From Collinsella aerofaciens (GTDB lineage: Bacteria > Actinomycetota > Coriobacteriia > Coriobacteriales > Coriobacteriaceae), in the NCBI RefSeq assembly GCF_015561195.1, contig NZ_JADMSU010000004.1:62001-126000 (forward strand): a stretch of DNA of 64,000 nucleotides, given 5' to 3'. The position numbers and the translations under genes are program-made. Under the pieces are notes generated by a model that was given only the letters and a program-made list of their open reading frames with translations, searched no databases and had not been told where the DNA came from. Shown here in pieces: positions 15,846 through 24,700 of the stretch (within the stretch, counting starts at the first letter, position 1; every line of letters begins with the position of its first letter).

Positions 15846-17051
15846 CTAGGCGTGGGATTTGTTGTGGGCGAGGGCTAGGCCTACGGCGGCGATGGCGGCG
15901 GCGAAGAGCACGGTGACGCCCAGGTCGCAGGCGATGTCGCCCAGCGCGGCAGACGTCAGGTCCGAGGCAAGCGCCTTGCCGATCGCGTCGCTCACCCAAT
16001 ACGTCGGCACAAAGTGCGCCGCCGTCTGCACGGCCGGACCCATCAGCGACAATGGCATCCAGGCGCCGCCCAAAAACGTCATGAGCAAGCCGAGCAAGTT
16101 GCCCACGCCGTTGAGCAACTCCTCGCGAGCGCCCAGGCTCGACAGCGTAAAGCCGACGGCCAGCGGCGTGCACGCCAGGGCAAACGTCGCCGCCAGCGCC
16201 AGGCACACGCGCCCCACGCCGACCTCGGCGACCGCGCCGGCAAAGCCCACGACACCCATCATGCTCGAAACAAACCAGATGCAGACGGTGAGCACCGCGG
16301 CTGCCGCGAACACGGCAAGCGAACGCTGGCGCTCGGAGACCGGGCCGGCCTCCATGCGGCGCACGCGCTCGGGCTCGTTCATGCCCGAGAACACCAATCC
16401 CACCGACACGATGACCGACGAGATGATCGCGTACGCGCCAAAGTTGAAATACGACTCGAGCGTGGCGGCGGCAGTCGAGTCGACCTTGACCTGCTCAATC
16501 TGGACCTCGGCACGCTTGGCGGCAGCATGCTCAGCAGCCTTGGCGACGTCACCGTTGGAGACAGCTGGCTCAAGCGCCGCCGCAGCGCCTGCGAGCGAGA
16601 CCCACCGCGAGGCCTCGGCAGACGAGAGCGCCGCCGCCATGGTGCCAGAACCATAGGTCACGTCGAGCTTGGGCAGGGCTTCCCCCGCACGGGCGGCTGC
16701 AACAAGATCGTCCTCAAACCCCTCCGGGATAAAGAACACGCAATCGGCGCTGCCCTTGGCGCTGTTGCTCTTGGCGAGCGCATCCGCAAGGTCGTACGTG
16801 TCGTCGCCGACGCCCGTGACCAGGTCAAAGCGTGAGCCCAGGTGCTTGGTAAGCGCCCGCGAAAGGTCGCTATTGTCGCGGTCGACCACGATCACGTTGG
16901 TGTCGTAGGGCTCGTACTCGGTAAGCTGCGACGAGTTCCAGCTCACCGAGGCCGCGATGAATACGCCCATGAGCGAGATGAACACCGTATAGATGAGCAG
17001 GTAGAACGGGTGCGCGAGCGCCATGCGAAGCGCGGTCTTAAAGGTGCTCAT
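15846..17051 (-). CDS. ABC-2 type permease, second of two
   Basis: 401 residues. One N-terminal membrane segment, a long outer domain (about 40-190) and a C-terminal block of about five membrane segments (about 195-400), the ABC2_membrane_3 layout. ATG at 17051 follows AAGGAG by five bases; this start overlaps the end of the upstream permease gene by 14 bases, so translation is coupled. With its sister permease and the ATPase it should form a heterodimeric exporter, as LnrM/LnrN do with LnrL in Bacillus. Confidence 0.8.
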   Translation of the reverse strand: MSTFKTALRMALAHPFYLLIYTVFISLMGVFIAASVSWNSSQLTEYEPYDTNVIVVDRDNSDLSRALTKHLGSRFDLVTGVGDDTYDLADALAKSNSAKGSADCVFFIPEGFEDDLVAAARAGEALPKLDVTYGSGTMAAALSSAEASRWVSLAGAAAALEPAVSNGDVAKAAEHAAAKRAEVQIEQVKVDSTAAATLESYFNFGAYAIISSVIVSVGLVFSGMNEPERVRRMEAGPVSERQRSLAVFAAAAVLTVCIWFVSSMMGVVGFAGAVAEVGVGRVCLALAATFALACTPLAVGFTLSSLGAREELLNGVGNLLGLLMTFLGGAWMPLSLMGPAVQTAAHFVPTYWVSDAIGKALASDLTSAALGDIACDLGVTVLFAAAIAAVGLALAHNKSHA

Positions 17052-18225
17052 AGCGGCTCCTTCCAAAGATCAGCGTAGCGGCGGCGACAAACACCAGGGC
17101 CATCAGGACGAGCGCGCCGGCGCGGACGGCGAAGGGCCCCAGGTCCTCAAAGAAATACAGGCGATTGAACATATCGCAGATGAGCTTGACGGGGTTGAGC
17201 CAGCACTCGGCCGGGCAGGCGCGGGCGACGTCGTCGGCAAGCGCCATCGCCGGCTCGCCGTAGAGGCCGGCGAACAAGGCGCACGTGGTGGCAAAGCCTG
17301 TGAGGATGCCCGACTTGGACGCCTTGCCGCCCTTAACGGGAAGCGTGCCCACAAAGATTCCCAGACCCGTGGCGGCAAGCGCGGACGCAGCGCCGCCCAC
17401 CAGGCACAGTCCCTCGCGCCCGCCAAAGTCGACACCGACCACCAGGCGCACGTAGCCGATCGCAACCGCCATCGAGGTAAAGGAGACCAGCCACGAGCCG
17501 ATAAAGATGCCGGCCAGCGACGCCGTCTTGGAAACGCCGCCCACGCAGCGGCGCGCGCCAAGACCCGACAGATTAGGCTGCAAATCGGTGACGCTCAAAG
17601 CGGCAAACTCGGCAGACATCATCGCGACCAGGCCAAAGAGCGCGTAATAGTAGATGGTCGTACCGTCGGGCGTGGTGCGCGTAAGGCTCACACGGCGGGT
17701 GCCGCCCTCGAGCGACAGGGCGCGCGCAACCGCCTCCGGGTCGGCGAGCGCCGCCGGGTTGTCCTGGGCAATCTGGCTCATGAGCTCGGCATTTTGCGTA
17801 TACGAGCTCGCCACCGTCTCCAGAATGCTGCGATCGGTGAGCACCGACGTGGCACGCGAGCTGTCGTAGCTCGAAAGCAGCGTGAGCTTGGGCGTGCCTG
17901 CGGCATCAACCGTATAGATGCCCGCGACCTCGCCGGCCTTGAGCGCTTTGCGCGCGGCAGCCAAGTCTTCGTACTCGCTCACATCGAGCAGCTGATCGTC
18001 GCCCGCCTTGGCAAGCGAAGCTGCCACGTCCTTAAAGGTCGAGGCATCCCAGGCCTCGTCCGCCACGACGGCCACCGGCACCGGATCGACCTTGCCGTCG
18101 GAGCTGAGGTTCGCAAACATAAACATGAACATCGTGGAAAGCGCGATAGGAAAGAGAGCGCCCCAGACCCACGTGCTCGGCCGGCGCAGCAGCGTCTTGA
18201 CCGTGGTGATGATGGTGTTGAACAT
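17038..18225 (-). CDS. ABC-2 type permease, first of two
   Basis: 395 residues with the same layout as its downstream partner: N-terminal membrane segment (about 17-38), an outer domain rich in charged residues and a C-terminal block of about six membrane segments. It lies nine bases after the ATPase gene. Both permeases share the layout and are likely old paralogues. Confidence 0.8.
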   Translation of the reverse strand: MFNTIITTVKTLLRRPSTWVWGALFPIALSTMFMFMFANLSSDGKVDPVPVAVVADEAWDASTFKDVAASLAKAGDDQLLDVSEYEDLAAARKALKAGEVAGIYTVDAAGTPKLTLLSSYDSSRATSVLTDRSILETVASSYTQNAELMSQIAQDNPAALADPEAVARALSLEGGTRRVSLTRTTPDGTTIYYYALFGLVAMMSAEFAALSVTDLQPNLSGLGARRCVGGVSKTASLAGIFIGSWLVSFTSMAVAIGYVRLVVGVDFGGREGLCLVGGAASALAATGLGIFVGTLPVKGGKASKSGILTGFATTCALFAGLYGEPAMALADDVARACPAECWLNPVKLICDMFNRLYFFEDLGPFAVRAGALVLMALVFVAAATLIFGRSRYEHL

Positions 18226-18234
18226 GGCCGCCCC

Positions 18235-19173
18235 CTAGTCGCGCAGCTCGCGGCCGGTGATCTCGAGGAACACGTCGTTGAGGGTCGGCGGTTCGGAATA
18301 GATGCGGCCGAGCGGCACGTCATGCGAGCGCAGCGCATCGAGAATGTCCGTCAGGTTGTGCGGGCTCGCTTCGCACGAAAACGTGAGCTGTCCCGCCGTT
18401 GCCGAAAGGTCCAGAACGTGCGGCAGGCTTGCGACGGCACCGAGCGCCGCACTCGGAACCTCGCCGACCTCGATTACAATCTTCTCGCCCATCTGAATCA
18501 TGCGCTTGAGCTCGTCGTTAGTGCCCTGCGCCAGCACGCGCCCACCGTCCATGATCATGATGCGGCTGCAGATCTGCTCGACTTCCTCCATGTAATGGCT
18601 GGTATACACCACCGTGGCGCCCTCGTCGCGCAGGCGGCAGATGCCCTCCAGGATGGCGTTGCGGCTTTGCGGGTCGACCGCCACCGTGGGTTCGTCAAAA
18701 AAGATGAGCTCGGGCTTGTGCGCGATGCCGCAGGCAATGTTGAGACGACGCGCCAGGCCGCCCGAGAGCTTGCCGGGGCGGAACTTGGTAAAGTCGCCCA
18801 GGCCGACAAAGTCGATCGCCTCGTCCACCAGCGCGCGGCGGCGCTTGCGGTCGTTGACGTAGAGACTGCAGAAATAGTCGATGTTCTCGCGCACGGTGAG
18901 CTCGTCGAACACCGCCACCTGCTGCGGCACCACACCGATGCGGCGCTTGAGGTCGTAGCGGGCGGGCGTCATGCGCTCGCCGAACAGCTCGATGGTGCCC
19001 TTGTCGTAGGCGAGCAACTGCAGGATGCAGTTGATGGACGTGGTCTTGCCCGAGCCGTTGGGGCCCAGCAGGCCAAAGATCTCGCCGGGAGCGATACTCA
19101 GGTTAAAGTGGTCGAGCGCAATAAGGTCGTCGTAGCGCTTGACGAGGTTTTCGACGTGGACGATGTCTGTCAT
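18235..19173 (-). CDS. ABC transporter ATP-binding protein (drug/antimicrobial export type)
   Basis: 312 residues: Walker A GPNGSGKTT near 42, signature LSGGLARR near 142, Walker B LIFFDEPTVAVDPQSR near 162 and the switch His in TSHYMEEVE near 195, followed by a DUF4162-like C-terminal domain typical of ABC-2 exporters. The frame continues upstream, but ATG 19173 (MTDIVHV) is the sensible start, with AAGGG nine bases before. It is first in the three-gene export operon and diverges from the histidine kinase gene, which suggests joint control. Confidence 0.85.
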   Translation of the reverse strand: MTDIVHVENLVKRYDDLIALDHFNLSIAPGEIFGLLGPNGSGKTTSINCILQLLAYDKGTIELFGERMTPARYDLKRRIGVVPQQVAVFDELTVRENIDYFCSLYVNDRKRRRALVDEAIDFVGLGDFTKFRPGKLSGGLARRLNIACGIAHKPELIFFDEPTVAVDPQSRNAILEGICRLRDEGATVVYTSHYMEEVEQICSRIMIMDGGRVLAQGTNDELKRMIQMGEKIVIEVGEVPSAALGAVASLPHVLDLSATAGQLTFSCEASPHNLTDILDALRSHDVPLGRIYSEPPTLNDVFLEITGRELRD

Positions 19174-19360
19174 GAGGCGGCCCTTCTGTTGCTTGCGGCC
19201 CGGTACGATTGCATCATCGCAGGAGCGGGCGGCGCGCACCAGTGAGCTTTGTCACGAGTGCGGGGGGTCTTGGTCGCCGGCCTGCCGACGCCCCCGCTTT
19301 GCCACGCGGGAGGAATGTCACGGTTGCGCAGGCGGCCCCTCCACCATGCGCGGCTTCGCG

Positions 19361-19366
19361 TACAAT
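19361..19366 (+). promoter_or_regulatory. -10 box of a probably leaderless two-component mRNA
   Basis: TACAAT ends only six bases before the ATG of the kinase gene, so transcription should start at or next to that ATG. No SD precedes the start. No good -35 is seen at 17-18 bp. Leaderless mRNAs are common in Actinomycetota. Confidence 0.5.
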
Positions 19367-19372
19367 ACCCGT

Positions 19373-20518
19373 ATGAACAGGCTTTTCGACAAATCGATCG
19401 TGCTGGCGTGCTGTATTGCGGCCGCCACGGGCCTTGCTGTGGACGCTCGCCTGGTCGCGGCGTTTTGCCTTGGCGTTATTGCCACCTCGCTGGCCGAGGT
19501 GGCACAGGATGAACGCACGCGCCGTGCAAGCGAGGCCGCGAGCTACGTTTACATCATCGCGGCCGTCTTCATACCGCCGTTTGTGCCGTTTGCGCCTCTC
19601 GCCCTCTATGACATCGCGCGGCGCGTGCGCCGTGAACGCATCTGGCCCGCGCTGGCGATTGGCTCCGTGTTTGCCTGTGCGCTCGTCGCGGACCTTCGCG
19701 GCGGCGCGCTCACCACCCGAACGCTGTTGCTAACCGCCATCCTTTCGGTCGCCGCCACGTTGCTGTCGCTGCGCACCGCGCAGCTGGAGCGCGAACAGGA
19801 ACGCATGCGTCGCACCCGCGACAAGCTGCAAGAACGCGCCCTGGCACTCGAGGCGCGCAACCGCGACCTCGCCGACCGCCAGGACTACGAAGTCGAGCTC
19901 GCGACGCTCGCCGAACGCGCCCGCATCGCGCGCGAGATCCACGATAACGTGGGCCACCAGCTCACGCGCGCTTCGCTTCAAACCGAAGCCCTGCGCGTGG
20001 TCCATGCCAACGAGCCCGGCGTTGCCGCCGATTTCGCCGACGTCAAATACACCGTTGACGAGGCGCTCCAGCTCGTGCGCGCCAGCGTCCACGCGCTCAA
20101 TGACAATGCGACCAACCTCTCCGTGCAGCTCGAACGCATCGTTGAAGGCGCGCGCTCGGACAGCGGTCCGCAGATTGAGCTTGAGGTTTTGGCCGAGCAT
20201 GCGCCCGCCAACGTCGCCAACTGCTTTGCGGCGGTGCTGCGCGAGGCGCTTTCCAACGCCATGCGCCACGCCCATGCCAAAACCATTACCGTGCGGTGCA
20301 TGGAGCATCCGTCGTTTTACCAGCTCATCGTTACCGATGATGGCGCAGACGCGACCCCGGCAAGCAGCAGCAACGTCGCAGAAGGCATGGGGCTCGTCTC
20401 CATGCGTGAGCGCGTCGAGGCGCTTGGCGGAACCTTCACCGCCGGCCCGCGCGCCGGCGCCCCCGGCTGGCGCGTGTTTGCCACCATCCCCAAACAACAA
20501 GGAGATGACGCCCGATGA
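19373..20518 (+). CDS. NarL-family sensor histidine kinase
   Basis: 381 residues. The first 130 residues hold about four to five hydrophobic segments with very short outer loops, so the signal is probably sensed in the membrane. A coiled-coil linker leads to HisKA_3 with the phospho-acceptor His190 in REIHDNVGHQL, then a HATPase_c domain (N-box NAMRHAHA, G-box GMGLVSMRERVEALGG). Short-loop NarL-type kinases next to ABC exporters often respond to membrane-active compounds. Longer upstream frames lack support. The stop overlaps the next start (ATGA). Confidence 0.88.
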   Translation: MNRLFDKSIVLACCIAAATGLAVDARLVAAFCLGVIATSLAEVAQDERTRRASEAASYVYIIAAVFIPPFVPFAPLALYDIARRVRRERIWPALAIGSVFACALVADLRGGALTTRTLLLTAILSVAATLLSLRTAQLEREQERMRRTRDKLQERALALEARNRDLADRQDYEVELATLAERARIAREIHDNVGHQLTRASLQTEALRVVHANEPGVAADFADVKYTVDEALQLVRASVHALNDNATNLSVQLERIVEGARSDSGPQIELEVLAEHAPANVANCFAAVLREALSNAMRHAHAKTITVRCMEHPSFYQLIVTDDGADATPASSSNVAEGMGLVSMRERVEALGGTFTAGPRAGAPGWRVFATIPKQQGDDAR

Positions 20519-21144
20519 GGCTCATCGTTGTCGACGACGACCGCTTGGTGGTCGATTCGCTTAAGATTATCCTGGGCGCCCAGCCACAGATCGAGGTGGT
20601 GGGCACCGGCGCCAACGGCAACGACGCGGTGGCACTCTACGCCGAACTCGCACCCGATATCGCGCTGCTCGACATTCAGATGCCAGGGCGCGACGGCCTT
20701 TCGGCGGCGCGCGAAATCCTTGAGCACGACCCCGCGGCACGCGTGGTGTTTCTGACGACATTCTCGGATGACGAGTACATTGTGTCGGCGCTCAAGCTGG
20801 GCGCCCGCGGTTACCTGATCAAGACCGATGTCGCCGCCATTCCGCCAGCGTTGGCGCAGGTCATGGATGGCAAACGCGTGCTCGAGGGCAAGGCGATCGA
20901 AGATGTTGACTTTGACGGGATGGGCGACAAGACGGGCACGCCCCGCCGGCCCGCAGCCTTTGCCAGCCTGACCGACCGCGAGTTCGAAGTCGCCGAGCTC
21001 ATCGCCCGCGGCCTCGATAACAAGGAGATTGCCGCCACGGCTTATATGGGAGAAGGCACGGTGCGCAACCACATCAGCTCGATCCTGGCCAAAATGGGCC
21101 TGCGCAACCGCACCCAAATCGCCATCGCCTACCTGCGAGGGTAA
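20515..21144 (+). CDS. LuxR/NarL-family response regulator
   Basis: 209 residues. Receiver domain with acidic pocket DDD (7-9), phospho-acceptor Asp53 in ALLDIQMPG and Lys near 103. C-terminal LuxR-type HTH (about 145-205; LTDREFEVAELIARGLDNKEIA then GTVRNHISSILAKMG). The start overlaps the kinase stop by four bases. The likely target is the divergent ABC export operon, by analogy with LnrJK-LnrLMN (inference). Confidence 0.9.
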   Translation: MRLIVVDDDRLVVDSLKIILGAQPQIEVVGTGANGNDAVALYAELAPDIALLDIQMPGRDGLSAAREILEHDPAARVVFLTTFSDDEYIVSALKLGARGYLIKTDVAAIPPALAQVMDGKRVLEGKAIEDVDFDGMGDKTGTPRRPAAFASLTDREFEVAELIARGLDNKEIAATAYMGEGTVRNHISSILAKMGLRNRTQIAIAYLRG

Positions 21145-21204
21145 TTACCCAACGGCCGACCGCTCCGGCATAGCAAAATGGCTGCCATCGATTTAATGCC
21201 ATTT

Positions 21205-21358
21205 CAAAACTATGCCGGTTTCCGGGGCTAAACCCAGGAACCCCGTCCATACTCGCGTTTTCCACAAAATGGCAACTCGTCTACCTGCGGTTTTATTTTC
21301 ACGCTTTTCGGTATGGTTGGGGATTCGGAATCCGGCCCCGTAAACCGGCATAGTTTTG
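21205..21358 (+). repeat. Long hairpin element, CCGGCATAGTTTT family, copy 1
   Basis: 154-bp imperfect palindrome. The left end is CAAAACTATGCCGGTTT and the right end its complement at 21342-21358; the arms continue with GGGGC and CCCC..CCATAC blocks. At the exact centre lies CTACCTGCGGTTTT (21281 on), shared with the other copies and with the GGCCCATCTACTACG family. Confidence 0.75.
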
Positions 21359-21400
21359 TTCGAGCGGCCCCGCACGAGTACCTCCGCAAGTCTCGCGGGA

Positions 21401-21442
21401 CCAAAATGATCCGTTTTCCTCCGTCCCCGGGGGATCATTTGG
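21401..21442. repeat. ATGATCC...GGATCAT palindrome, copy 1
   Basis: CCAAAATGATCC and GGATCATTTGG flank GTTTTCCTCCGTCCCC. The same motif is found at 28243, 44705 and 44945, always next to the long hairpin elements. Confidence 0.6.
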
Positions 21443-21451
21443 CGGCGCCAA

Positions 21452-21609
21452 CCACGAAATCGGCCCATCTACTACGTTTGACTCGATACCCCCGACCATA
21501 CCCCTGTTTTCCAGAAAACTGCAGGCGTTCTACCTGCGGTTTTGTTTTCGCGTTTTTTGGCATGGTTGGGGGTAAGGGGCTAAACGTAGTAGATGGGCCA
21601 ATTTCGTGG
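21452..21609 (+). repeat. Long hairpin element, GGCCCATCTACTACG family, copy 1
   Basis: 158 bp. Ends CCACGAAAT plus GGCCCATCTACTACGTTT pair with 21582-21609 at 27 of 28 positions. Inner arms have CCCCCGACCATAC / GGCATGGTTGGGGG. The dyad centre is TCTACCTGCGGTTTT (from 21529), as in the other family. Confidence 0.75.
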
Positions 21610-21642
21610 CAAGCCCTTCTCGCCTACGCACAAAAGCGCCGC

Positions 21643-21667
21643 CACGGAGGAGGGAGATACCTCCGTG
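21643..21667 (-). terminator. Possible terminator of the pilin-like gene
   Basis: CACGGAGG / CCTCCGTG with a 9-nt loop, followed on the minus strand by GCGGCGCTTTTGTG. It lies 85 bp after the stop of the surface protein gene. A second hairpin, CGGGGCC-TTTT-GGCCCCG at 21718-21735, is closer but has no T tract. Confidence 0.35.
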
Positions 21668-21751
21668 ACGGCTGGGGGTGGGGGTGGGGGCTATGTTCTG
21701 GCTCCCCGCCGGTCGCCCGGGGCCTTTTGGCCCCGAGCGCTGCCAGCGTGC

Positions 21752-24700
21752 CTAGCGCTTACGGATACCCCAGACCAGGGCTCCGACGCCAGCCATGGCA
21801 ATAACAAATGCCATGAGCAGTGCAGCGGCCTGCTGGTCACCCGTAGTGGGCAGGAAACCCTTGACCGTCTTGACGATGTTCGTCACGGTCTTGGGCGTGC
21901 CGGGATCGGGCGTCGGCACGGGCGTCTCGGGCTTCTTGTACGTGTTGTTGAACACGATACCCTCGACGCTCTTGTCACCCTTGGTATAGGCAACGCTCGC
22001 CTTGAGGTTGCCCTCGCCGTCATCAACCACGTTGACGGTCGCGGTAAAGACGGACTTGTCGTAGGTCATACCGGCCTCGTCGCCCTTGACCTCGCTGATG
22101 GTGTAGACGTACGTACCGGGCTCGTCGTACTCGAACTTGTCGAAGTTGATCTTGCCGTCGGCATCGTTGGTGACGGTGGACTCGATGTCCTCGCCAACGA
22201 GCTTAAAGCTAAACTCGTCCTTCTTGAGCTCGCGTCCCTCGAGCACCTTGATGGCGCCGATGGAGACCTGCGTGGGCATGGCGTGATACTTGTTGGTAAA
22301 GCCAGCCGACTCGGTGGTTCCCTCGAGCTTGTGCGTCGCGGTCAGCGTGCCGTCGCCGTTGTCGGTGACGGTGGTCACGACGGTGTAGGTCGCGCCGTCA
22401 TAGGTGACGCCCTTGTACAGGCCGAGCGCGTTGGGGCAAGCCTCGCGCAGCGTGTACGTGTGCGTGCCGGGCGCCTCATAGTGGATCGGGCTCAGCGTAA
22501 CGTTGCCGTTGGCGTCGTTGGTGCCACTAGCGACAGTCACGCCGTCCTCGAGCAGCTCAAACGTGAACTCGCCAGCTGCAAGGTCGCGTCCGGTCAGACG
22601 CTTGACCGTCTTGACCTGATCGGTCACGACAGAATCGGTGGGCGTTACGCTATACGTGTTGGTAAACGTGAAGGCCGCACCGTCGTCGCCTTCGCGCACG
22701 ACGCTCAGGTGTCCGGCACCGTCGTCAGTCACGGTGTAGGAAACCTTGCGCGTGGCGTTGGCGTCGTTGGTCACGCCAGGGGCGCTACCGGACTCGGTCA
22801 CCGTGTAGGTAAAGGTGTGCGAGCGCGGGGCGGTGGGAGCTGCGGGCTCGGACTCGTCGTTGGCGTCGGACTCGTCGCCATCGACCTCGGCGCCGTTCTC
22901 ATCGGCGTCAGCTTCGGCCTCATCAGCGTTGGCCTCGGCGTCGCTCGACACGTCGTCAGAAGCATCGGTCGTCACGCCCAGGGCGCGGTTGAGGTCCTCG
23001 AGCGTAAAGTTGATCTTGCCAAAGTCCACGTTACCGGCCGCATCGTTGGTTGCGGTCCTGTGCTCGGGCATCGGGGCGCCAGCCTCGTCGGCGGTCACGG
23101 TAAAGGTGAACTTACCCGCGATGTCGGCCGGGGTCAGGCCCTCGGCTGCCTGGAGCTTCTTGGTGCCGGTGAGTGCGGCATCGACGGCATCGGCGCCGTA
23201 GACGTTCTTGAACTCGGGCTTGACGCCGTCGTAGACGGGCTCCGCTGTCAGGGTACCGTCGCCGTTGTCGACGACGATAACCTTAAAGCTGAAGCTCGGC
23301 GTTGCGGCCGTGATGCCCTTGGCCGCGAGCTGCGGCGTGAACTCAAAGGCGGTGTAACCGATGGTCCATGCAAGCCTGGCATCCTTATCGGTGCGGATAG
23401 CGCGCTTGGCGTTTACCAAGTCGGCGAGCATCTCGGTGGTGTAATGCAGGGAACCGAAACTTACATGCCCATTAACGTTGGTAGTGCATGTACCCTCAAT
23501 GGCTTCCTTCTCACCTGCGTAGGCGATGCCAAAGTAGAACTCGCCGTCGGCCATCGGGCGACCGGTCAGGGTCTTGGTGGCAACGACCTGAGCAGCGGTA
23601 CCACCAGTCGTAGCGCTATAGCGGTTGACGAACGGGACCACAGCGCTCTCGACCGCAGCGGCACCAGTCTTGTACTCGGTCGGCAGCGTGCCCTCGGGGC
23701 CGCCAGACACGGTCGTCGTGGCGGCAAGCGTACCGGCGCCGTCATCGGCGATAGCAATCGTCACGGTTCGCACGGCGTCGTCGTAGGTGTAGCCGGGCTG
23801 GCGGTCGTTCTCCTCGGCCACGGTGTATGTGAAGGTCTTACCGGCGTCAGCCTGCGTAAACTTGACCTCATGGCCAGCCAGGATGTCGATCAGGCCGACC
23901 GCTCCCTCTGTCGTCGCAGGGGACTTGAATTCGTTGACTCCGGGCAGCAGGTCAAGCGCGTCGGCCGAAGCCTCGTCGGCGGGCTTCACGGTAAAGGTGA
24001 ACTGACCCTCGGTCATGGGACGTCCGGAGAGGCTCTTGCTGAGCTTGAGGCCGCCGGCCGCGGTGTAGTTAAGCTCAGTGCGATACGTGTTGGTAAAGCG
24101 TCCGTTTTCCTTCTTGGTGACGTTGGCGGTCAGGGTACCGTTGCCGTCCTCGGTCACAGTCACTTCGGCGGTCGCGACATGGGCGTCATACGTCATGCCG
24201 ACCGTGCTGCCCGCGTTCTCGTGGATCTCGTACTTGTAGGTTCCGGCAGCCGTGTAGCGAATCTTGCCGAACTTGATGGCGGCAATGCCGTCCTTCGCGT
24301 CGTGCTTGCTCACGGTTACGGTTGCAGGATTGGGCAGCGGGGCACCATCGGGGGCGGCGATAGTAAAGCTGAACTCGTCCCCATCCGTCCACTCGCGACC
24401 GTCGATGGCCTTGCTCAGGCCAAAGTCGAGGTCTGCATCGGTCGGGGCCACGCTGTAGGTGTTGGTGAACTCGGCGGTCTTGGCATCCTTCAGCTCGTGC
24501 TTAGCGCTGAGCGTGCCGTCGCCGTTGTCCGTGATGATGGTCTCGATGGTGAACTTGGCTACGCTGTAAGTGATGCCCTTGCTGGTGGTTCCGCCGTTGG
24601 CCTCGCGCAGCGTGTAGGGGTGCTTGCCGGGCTTGTCGTACTTCACGGCACCCATCGAGATGTTGCCCTTGGCGTCGTTGGTGCCGGTGGCGACGACCTT

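Noticed and set aside
17023-19245. 740-codon plus-strand frame
   Set aside because: Antisense to the ABC-2 permease and ATPase genes.
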